From Armatimonadota bacterium (GTDB lineage: Bacteria > Armatimonadota > Fimbriimonadia > Fimbriimonadales > GBS-DC), in the NCBI GenBank assembly GCA_023511915.1, contig JAIMAN010000028.1:1-32179 (forward strand): DNA of 32,179 bases, given 5' to 3'. The notes under the pieces were generated by a model. It did no database searches and had not been told where the DNA came from. It saw only the letters and a list, made by a program, of their open reading frames with translations. Every line of letters begins with the position of its first letter. Positions within the stretch are counted from its first letter, which is position 1. This document shows, piece by piece, positions 26,127 through 32,179 of this stretch. The translations under genes and the position numbers were made by a program.

Positions 26127-27392
26127 TTACGGGTTTTCGCGCTGCGCGGGCTGAACCTGCGCCGTGCGTCGCATCGGCATACGCTGTCCGTAGGTTAGGC
26201 TGCGCCAGAGCCACTCCATCGGTCCGAACTGATACTGCGCCTGCCAAAGCGTGCTAAACGCTGCCTGTACGCCCCACAGCACGACCGTAATCAGCGCGCC
26301 CTGCGCGATCCCGACCTTGTCGTGCAGCCCCAGCCCGTACCCATAGAACAGCAGCGTGCAGACCACCGACTGCATCAAGTAGTTCGTGAGCGCCATGCGC
26401 CCCGCGGCGGCGATGGGCGTCAGCGCACGCGGCAGTCCCTCTGCCGCCGACCAGAGCCACCCGAACGCGCCGATGTAGCCCAGCGCCAGCACGGGACCGA
26501 ACACAATCCCAAGCGTCAGCCATGCATAGGATTGCATCTCGTTCTCAGAGCGCAGGGCGTTCAGCAGTCCCCACGCATAGAGCGCGTTCAACACCACGCC
26601 TACGGGAATGCCCACGCCCGCCAGAAGCCCCATCCGCCCCCGATGCGCCGCCAACTGCCCAAACACGCCCTGCTTGCCGAAATAAAGCCCCAACAGGAAC
26701 ATCATCAGCACATTCGGCAGGAAGAAGATGGCGTTGAGGAACATCAGGAGCCACTCCACGAACCGAAACTGCTGCGCGACCCAGTAGCTGGGCTGGGCAT
26801 ACGCCTGTCGCCCCTGCTCGATATACGCGGTGAAGAAGTCGCCGCCTGCTGCCTCTGTGCCACTCATCGTCGCTGCCCAGAACATCAGCCCCCCGCAACT
26901 GAGGCAGCACAACGCCTGCGCGCCCCACAGCCCCAACGCCCAATACAGCACGGCGCGTGGGCTAAGCCGCGCGAACAGCAATAGCAGCATGCCACACAGC
27001 GCATACGCCAGCAGCACATCGCCCGTCCAGACAAACAGCCCGTGCAACACACCAATCCCCAGCAGCACCAGCAAGCGGCGCAGCATAATCCCCGTCGGGC
27101 TCACCCCGCGCGCCTGCAGCCGCTCCATCTGCAACGCGAAGCCCAACCCGAACAGGAACGCGAAGATGGGGTAGAACTTGGCGGCGAACAGCGCATGAAT
27201 CAGCAGAAACGCCGTCTGGTCGATGGGCTGCGTGAGGCTCTCGGCGCGCGGGAACATGTCCAGCGTGCTAAGCCCCTTGAACGAACCCATATTCACCATC
27301 AGGATGCCCAACAGGGCAATCCCGCGCAGCACATCGAGCGCGTGGATGCGCTCCCCCTCGCCCACTGGCGACGGTTGTATCGTGTGTGTCAT
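26127..27392 (-). CDS. DUF418 (YeiB-like) membrane protein
   Basis: ERIHALDVLRGIALLGILMVNMGSFKG; AGRMALTNYLMQSVVCTLLFYGYGLGLHDKVG; QYQFGPMEWLWRSLTYGQ. Confidence 0.92.
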   Translation of the reverse strand: MTHTIQPSPVGEGERIHALDVLRGIALLGILMVNMGSFKGLSTLDMFPRAESLTQPIDQTAFLLIHALFAAKFYPIFAFLFGLGFALQMERLQARGVSPTGIMLRRLLVLLGIGVLHGLFVWTGDVLLAYALCGMLLLLFARLSPRAVLYWALGLWGAQALCCLSCGGLMFWAATMSGTEAAGGDFFTAYIEQGRQAYAQPSYWVAQQFRFVEWLLMFLNAIFFLPNVLMMFLLGLYFGKQGVFGQLAAHRGRMGLLAGVGIPVGVVLNALYAWGLLNALRSENEMQSYAWLTLGIVFGPVLALGYIGAFGWLWSAAEGLPRALTPIAAAGRMALTNYLMQSVVCTLLFYGYGLGLHDKVGIAQGALITVVLWGVQAAFSTLWQAQYQFGPMEWLWRSLTYGQRMPMRRTAQVQPAQRENP

Positions 27393-27394
27393 CG

Positions 27395-27431
27395 TGTCCC
27401 CCTATGACACGGCGCGCCGTGTCATGGGACA
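27395..27431. promoter_or_regulatory. Large palindrome immediately upstream of the DUF418 gene
   Basis: TGTCCC-cct-ATGACACGGCGCGCCGTGTCAT-GGGACA; central 22 bp (27404-27425) is a perfect palindrome. Confidence 0.65.
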
Positions 27432-27467
27432 GATTCCGCCTGCGAGACTACCCTCCTGCTATCCCAC

Positions 27468-27640
27468 TATGGAGTGCTGAAGCGCAGCTTCAGCGTCAAG
27501 CGGAAGCGCCCGCCGACACGCCATATGGAGTGCTGAAGCGCAGCTTCAGCGTCAGGCGGAAGCGCCCGCCGACACGCCATATGGAGTGCTGAAGCACAGC
27601 TTCAGCGTCAGGCGGAAGCTGGCGCTTCCGCACTCCATAG
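27468..27640. repeat. R54-family array: three units, 56-bp period; last unit is a complete two-hairpin element
   Basis: Units start at 27471, 27527, 27583 (GGAGTGCTGAAGC[g/a]cAGCTTCAGCGTCA[a/g]GCGGAAGC...); third ends ...GCGGAAGCtggcGCTTCCGCACTCC; flanked TAT/ATA. Confidence 0.9.
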
Positions 27641-27675
27641 CAGGAACGCGCCCGCTTGCGGCGAAACCTACGCTT

Positions 27676-29040
27676 ATGACCCGCGATGCGCTGATTCAGT
27701 GGATTGACGACCACACCGACGAGATGATTCGCGATTTTCAGGCGTTGCTGCGCGCCGAGAGCGTGCGCAGTGAAGAGCGGTTGCCTGGCGCGCCGTTCGG
27801 CAAGGGCGTGCGCGACGCGCTGGATGTCACCCTCAGCATGGGCGAGCGGTTCGGGCTGAACCCGCGCGATTTTGATGGCTATGCTTGCGATTTGACGCTG
27901 GGCGACGGCGCGGAGATGGTCGCCTCGCTGAGCCACATCGATGTCGTGCCCGCAGGCAACGATTGGACTTACCCGCCCTTCGGCGCGGAGATCCACGACG
28001 GCTACCTCTACGCTCGCGGCGCCACAGACAACAAGGGCGCGACGCTGGCGAGCATCTACGCCCTGCGTGCGCTGAAGGAGCTGGGCTCGCCTCTCAAACG
28101 GCGCGTGCGCCTGATCATCGGCTGCGACGAGGAGAGCCGCTGGGAATGCATGCAACATTACCTGCAGAAGGAGCCCGAGCGTCCCGTGTGGGGCGTCAGT
28201 CCCGACGCGGGCTGGCCCTTCATCTACGGCGAGAAGGGCATCGCGAACCTGTACCTGACGAAGGCGGTGGAGCCGTCCGACGGGGTGCGCGTGCTGTGGG
28301 CGCGGGGCGGCGAGCGACACAACATGGTGCCCGACCGCGCCGAAGCGCTGGTCAACCTCGCGCTGCAGCCGCCGTATGCGCCCGAAGGCGTGGAGTGGGT
28401 TAGCGACCCCGCGGGCTGGCGCGCCGTCGCCAAAGGCAAATCGTCGCACGGCAGCCACCCCGAAGGCGGCATCAACGCCGTGACGCGCCTGCTGGAAGCC
28501 CTTGAGCCGCTGAACCTGCCCGACAACGAGCAGTGGCTGCACACCGTGCTGGAGTGGTCGCGGTCGCTGGACGGCGCGGCGCTGGGGATTGCGTACAGCG
28601 ACGAAGCGTCGGGCGCACTGGTCAGCAACCTCGGCGTGTTCGAATACGACGGCACGCGCGTGCAGTGCGTGTTCAACATCCGCTACCCCGTCACCTGGTC
28701 GCTGGAGGCGTTGCAGGAGCGGCTGCAGCCGACGCTGGAGCGCACGGGCTTTCAGCGTAGCGAAGTGCGCCACACCCCGCCGCTGTATATCCCGCCCGAC
28801 ACGCCGTTCCTGCAGGCGATTCTGCAGGTCTACCGCGAGGAGACGGGCGACTACGAGTCGCAGCCAACAACGATGGGCGGGGGCACCTACGCCCGCACGA
28901 TGCCGAACCTTGTGGCGATTGGCGCAGCGTTCGAAGGCGACGGCGAGGCGCACCAAGCCAACGAGCGCATCCGCATCGAGAGCCTCAAAACACTCGTGCG
29001 CTGCTACGCCCGAATCTTCGAGCGGTTGGCGAACCTCTGA
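27676..29040 (+). CDS. M20-family dipeptidase (PepV/Sapep-like)
   Basis: GDGAEMVASLSHIDVVPAGNDWTYPPFGAEIHDGYLYARGATDNKGATLASIYAL; IIGCDEESRWECMQHYL; TMGGGTYARTMPNLVAIGAAFEGDGEAHQANERI. ATG at 27676 preferred. Confidence 0.93.
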   Translation: MTRDALIQWIDDHTDEMIRDFQALLRAESVRSEERLPGAPFGKGVRDALDVTLSMGERFGLNPRDFDGYACDLTLGDGAEMVASLSHIDVVPAGNDWTYPPFGAEIHDGYLYARGATDNKGATLASIYALRALKELGSPLKRRVRLIIGCDEESRWECMQHYLQKEPERPVWGVSPDAGWPFIYGEKGIANLYLTKAVEPSDGVRVLWARGGERHNMVPDRAEALVNLALQPPYAPEGVEWVSDPAGWRAVAKGKSSHGSHPEGGINAVTRLLEALEPLNLPDNEQWLHTVLEWSRSLDGAALGIAYSDEASGALVSNLGVFEYDGTRVQCVFNIRYPVTWSLEALQERLQPTLERTGFQRSEVRHTPPLYIPPDTPFLQAILQVYREETGDYESQPTTMGGGTYARTMPNLVAIGAAFEGDGEAHQANERIRIESLKTLVRCYARIFERLANL

Positions 29041-29044
29041 GGGT

Positions 29045-29110
29045 AGGCGTTGGCTACAAGGCGCGTGCCTTGCAACCCGTGTGTCGTGTGGGGCATACAC
29101 ACAAACGCCT
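29045..29110. terminator. Nested inverted repeat between convergent genes, candidate terminator
   Basis: AGGCGTT ... CAAGGCgcgtGCCTTG ... GTGTGT...ACACAC ... AACGCCT: outer 7-bp stem with two internal hairpins. Confidence 0.5.
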
Positions 29111-29790
29111 TACCGCACACGCACAATCGGCACAAACCGACAACCCGTTATCCCCGCACCCTCCAACGCTGCACGCACATCCTCACGCACAACCTCCTCT
29201 GGCTTAGTCCACGTCTCCACATCTTGCACCCGAAACAACGGCGCGTCTGGCACCGCTGACCTCGCTACCTCAATACGAACCGTCTCCAATCCCTCACCAA
29301 GCACAATAACTCCCGACACGCGCAGCAGATAATGCACCAAATAAAAACGACCCAAATACAGACCCGTCGTCTCCTCGTACACGGGAACAGGAATAAGCTG
29401 CACCGCCTGCTCCTCAGCCCCAAAGCGCCTCAGTATCTTAGCTATCCGCTCTGACACCGCCATCGACATAGGGATATCAAACGGCATAATCACATCGGTC
29501 ATCTCAGGATAGTAGATGTAGTTCGGACGATGTGGGGTCAACAGCAACCGAAAGTCGGCACCCAAATACCCTTCAGGTACAACCTCACCCTTCCGAAACG
29601 GTTCGAACAACTGCTCCACTGCATCGTCGTAATTTTCAAATGCCTGTTGCCATCGTTCGGCGTCGATTTTTTCTGGTGGTTTTTCTTTTTCTCGGATCCA
29701 GTTGGCGTGCAGTTTGTCCAGATGCGCGTTGGACGGGCGGGCGCGTATCTTGAGTACCTTCGTTGTTGTCCACCAGTAGAACCGTCGCAT
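29110..29790 (-). CDS. Putative immunity protein (DUF1629/Imm11-like C-terminus)
   Basis: Ends with DAPLFRVQDVETWTKPEEVVREDVRAALEGAGITGCRFVPI, resembling the 'FRL...I.VSE.VK.ALE.AG.TG..F.P' pattern of DUF1629/Imm11; SD GAGGAGG before ATG 29790. Confidence 0.5.
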   Translation of the reverse strand: MRRFYWWTTTKVLKIRARPSNAHLDKLHANWIREKEKPPEKIDAERWQQAFENYDDAVEQLFEPFRKGEVVPEGYLGADFRLLLTPHRPNYIYYPEMTDVIMPFDIPMSMAVSERIAKILRRFGAEEQAVQLIPVPVYEETTGLYLGRFYLVHYLLRVSGVIVLGEGLETVRIEVARSAVPDAPLFRVQDVETWTKPEEVVREDVRAALEGAGITGCRFVPIVRVR

Positions 29791-29819
29791 CGTAGACCTC
29801 CTCGCCTGCGTAAGTTTAC

Positions 29820-30089
29820 CTACTCTCGGTTCCAAAGCGCACTCACTGGCCAGAGCAACTCGTTGAATGCATGCCCTATGCCACCTGAGTACCAGTCGTA
29901 GATAAAAACAATCACGTTTACTCCAGGCACCTTCCTGAGAGCCACGCCCCCTGCCCTCTTTGCAAAGCGGGTAGCAAGCGCTGATAGCTCGTTGATGAGT
30001 TCTGCGATTTGCTGCAGCAGTCTTTGCCCGTATCGTTGTATGTGTGGCAGTATCCTTTGGAGCGCTTGTATCGCTTCATCGGGTGTCAT
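29820..30089 (-). CDS. Small hypothetical protein in toxin/immunity cluster
   Basis: MTPDEAIQALQRILPHIQRYGQRLLQQIAELINELSALATRFAKRAGGVALRKVPGVNVIVFIYDWYSGGIGHAFNEL; SD GGAGGG 6 nt before ATG 30089 (ORF track start 30125 is TTG). Confidence 0.55.
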   Translation of the reverse strand: MTPDEAIQALQRILPHIQRYGQRLLQQIAELINELSALATRFAKRAGGVALRKVPGVNVIVFIYDWYSGGIGHAFNELLWPVSALWNRE

Positions 30090-30207
30090 CTGACCCTCCA
30101 GGACATATCTTTTGAGCGAGCTCAAAATGATCCATCTCCAACCTCCTATGGGCGGCGTATCCGATGCGCGCTGCTATTCCTGGGACGAACCGCCAAGTGA
30201 TTTTACC

Positions 30208-30456
30208 TCAAGGTAGTTGAAGGCTAAACCAACCAATAAGCTCTTCAATTTGCATCCCACGTTGTGTTGGTTCACCACCCGGTAAAAAACCCGACTCCAT
30301 TATTTCATCTGCAAGTATTGTATTCAAAATTTCTAAAATATCCTCCTCTGATAATGCACCCGCTTCGATGTCATCCCATCGTGCCAACCATTCAGGGGCA
30401 CGTTTGCTCAATATCTCATACAAAAGATCTTTTTGTTGATTAGACAGCTGGCGCAT
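30208..30456 (-). CDS. Small acidic protein, candidate immunity partner of the Rhs tip
   Basis: MRQLSNQQKDLLYEILSKRAPEWLARWDDIEAGALSEEDILEILNTILADEIMESGF; ATG 10 nt after the toxin stop, SD GAGGTGAG overlapping that stop. Confidence 0.6.
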   Translation of the reverse strand: MRQLSNQQKDLLYEILSKRAPEWLARWDDIEAGALSEEDILEILNTILADEIMESGFLPGGEPTQRGMQIEELIGWFSLQLP

Positions 30457-30466
30457 ACTTCTCACC

Positions 30467-31191
30467 TCAAGGACGGATTCGATGCCACCTAGATCCGTGG
30501 GGCCAAGTCGTCACTACAGTACCGTCTGGTTCCGTGACCACAGTAGCACCTTTTCCTTCATACCTGATCCTACCATTTGGTTGTATAATCACTTGCTGAG
30601 GGTTACGCACTGCATCTAAAATCGCTTGCGGATGAACCCCTACATTATCGCGACATATTGCACGGTCCAACCCATGAGGAGTATACCCTGTAATCCGTCC
30701 ACCAGCCACAACCGGGCGCGTAGTGCTGGTATAAACCGTAGTTTGGGAAGCTACAGCCGCGGCACGCAATCGGGTGGAAGGCACTTTCCCAATTACAGGG
30801 GCTGCTACCAGCAACAACCCACACAACGATTCGCCAAAGGCGCGTGGATCAGTCCCCGTCAACCCACTCCACCATGAGCCAAAACCCTCTTTGAGCAAGC
30901 TCCAGGCACTGCCCCACGAAAGCCCCTGCTGACGGAAGTAGTTATAAATCGTGGCAGGCGAGGTCAAGATGCCCCACAGACAATCGCCATAACCTGCGAA
31001 CACTTGACCCACATCGCCTAAGTAGGAGCCCGTTGCCGCCAGCCCAGAGGGATCGGCTGTGTTGAGCGGGTCATTCCCGGCGTAGCGATAGAGGTTGGGG
31101 TCGCCGGAGGCAGCGTCTATCGGGTCGCGCTGCAGCCATCTGGCGGTGCGGGATTATGCCATCGAACGCCTGCCTGACAACATACCCAGAT
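30467..31191 (-). pseudogene. Rhs/YD-repeat core remnant with C-terminal toxin-like tip; N-terminus missing and frameshifted
   Basis: Minus strand reads VRWHNP-(frameshift)-RTARWLQRDPIDAASGDPNLYRYAGNDPLNTADPSGLAATGSYLGDVGQVFAGYGD..., in frame with ORF 30467-31012, whose end is YTPHGLDRAICRDNVGVHPQAILDAVRNPQQVIIQPNGRIRYEGKGATVVTEPDGTVVTTWPHGSRWHRIRP; TAA in frame just before RTARW. Confidence 0.8.
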
Positions 31192-31227
31192 CCCCATTTT
31201 CTTCCCTACACCTCCTCACGGCACAAT

Positions 31228-32179
31228 TCACAAGCTCACTATCAGAAGCTCCTTAAATGTGCAACCGTGAACATCTGATTGCTCAAGAGCTTTCTTGACA
31301 TGCTTGCTGATGACAACCAGAGACGCATATTCAGCTACCACAAAAATCTCGGCGCTATAAATTCTGTCCGATAGTAAAGCAGGACGATGCAAATCCAGCA
31401 CCTTAGTGTAATCGTGATCCCATATCCCTATTGTCCGTTCACGGCTTAGACACGGTAAACGCACCTGGTAAACAGCCAAATAATATTTCCCCATCTCTTG
31501 AGCGGAGACCTTGCTCATCAGATGGACAGGTATATATCTTATCATCTTAGATAATCCCATCTTTTTCAGAACACTTCGTATCTTGGGCGAGTGCAAATGC
31601 ATTCCCCACGGGGTACACAAGCAGTCCAATGAAGGATCCGCATGGTTTACCCAGGCATAAAGGGTTGATAACGAAGCAACCTGTTCTGCAGACGCCTTTG
31701 ACAGCCACCGCGTAAACTCAACTCTCTGTTCAGATGACGCTTCAGGCGCTAAGGCGAATTCATCCAGATAATCTATTTCATCATAACAACTCCATTCAAA
31801 ATATAGAGCTGATGAATTCTGTTCACATTTCTCTTTCCATTGTCTCAGATGCTTCCACGGAGAATCTGGAATGCCGGCGAATATTCTCTCTGTACATAGG
31901 CTCGCCACTTCGTTCGGGTCAATGCTAGCACCCACATGCATCCAGTATAAAAGCGCCATGGATAACTCTAAACGCCCAATCCAGTCCAATACCCCTCCGT
32001 ATTGGGTCTCAAAGTACTGTAAAGCACAGAAGACAGCATATCGTTGAAGAGGATTCAGAGATGAGAATAATTCCAAGCGTCCATCTCTAACACGGGGAAG
32101 TGCATCGAGCAGTGACACAAGTCGCGAAACCACCACTTCGGAAACTGCCTCCCCCTCGAGCCGCTGCTGCACCAACCAC
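31228..32179 (-). CDS. Hypothetical protein, possible DUF1629/Imm11-like C-terminus; start outside window
   Basis: Frame open to the window edge; C-terminus SAEIFVVAEYASLVVISKHVKKALEQSDVHGCTFKELLIV resembles the Imm11-like end seen at 29110-29790; AT-rich codon usage. Confidence 0.45.
   Translation of the reverse strand, partial: WLVQQRLEGEAVSEVVVSRLVSLLDALPRVRDGRLELFSSLNPLQRYAVFCALQYFETQYGGVLDWIGRLELSMALLYWMHVGASIDPNEVASLCTERIFAGIPDSPWKHLRQWKEKCEQNSSALYFEWSCYDEIDYLDEFALAPEASSEQRVEFTRWLSKASAEQVASLSTLYAWVNHADPSLDCLCTPWGMHLHSPKIRSVLKKMGLSKMIRYIPVHLMSKVSAQEMGKYYLAVYQVRLPCLSRERTIGIWDHDYTKVLDLHRPALLSDRIYSAEIFVVAEYASLVVISKHVKKALEQSDVHGCTFKELLIVSL

Noticed and set aside
27471-27636. CRISPR array
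   Set aside because: Only three units, period 56 bp with no unique spacers, strong internal hairpins, no cas genes; better explained as tandem R54 repeats.
27586-27675. N-terminal extension of the M20 peptidase
   Set aside because: Begins inside the repeat array (MLKHSFSVRRK...); family homology starts at MTRDALIQWIDDH (27676).

Overview
GC-rich bacterial chromosome segment. Gene content (dockerin-like C-termini, PafA/Dop family, PpdK, many secreted orphans) suggests an Armatimonadota/Fimbriimonadales-like lineage, but that assignment is inference. About 29 kb is core-like sequence: aconitase 3' end, a lone MNT nucleotidyltransferase, an IscA/ErpA-type carrier, tRNA-Gly(TCC), glycosylasparaginase-like protein, a Gln-rich coiled-coil membrane protein, an SH3/M23/dockerin protein, PqaA-like hydrolase, Gfo/Idh/MocA oxidoreductase, a GT2-acyltransferase-phytoene synthase operon, a PafA/Dop-family ligase, an ABC-2 permease, a PIN toxin-antitoxin pair, an MDR dehydrogenase with ppdK, argC, a subtilase, a GGDEF cyclase, DUF418 and an M20 peptidase. 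The last ~3 kb is visibly more AT-rich. It looks like a polymorphic toxin/immunity graveyard: a frameshifted, N-terminally missing Rhs core ending in a small toxin-like tip, surrounded by several putative immunity genes. Two interspersed structured repeat families stand out: (i) two copies of a 174-bp MITE-like element with ~30-bp terminal inverted repeats, both sitting directly at upstream stop codons and one supplying a plausible SD-ATG to the next gene; (ii) a ~54-bp two-hairpin element found once near 2.16 kb (inverted) and as a 3-unit 56-bp-period array near 27.5 kb. Several 5' UTR inverted repeats could control ribosome access (ppdK, the secreted protein at 21.3 kb, DUF418). All family names come from reading motifs by eye; no searches were run.
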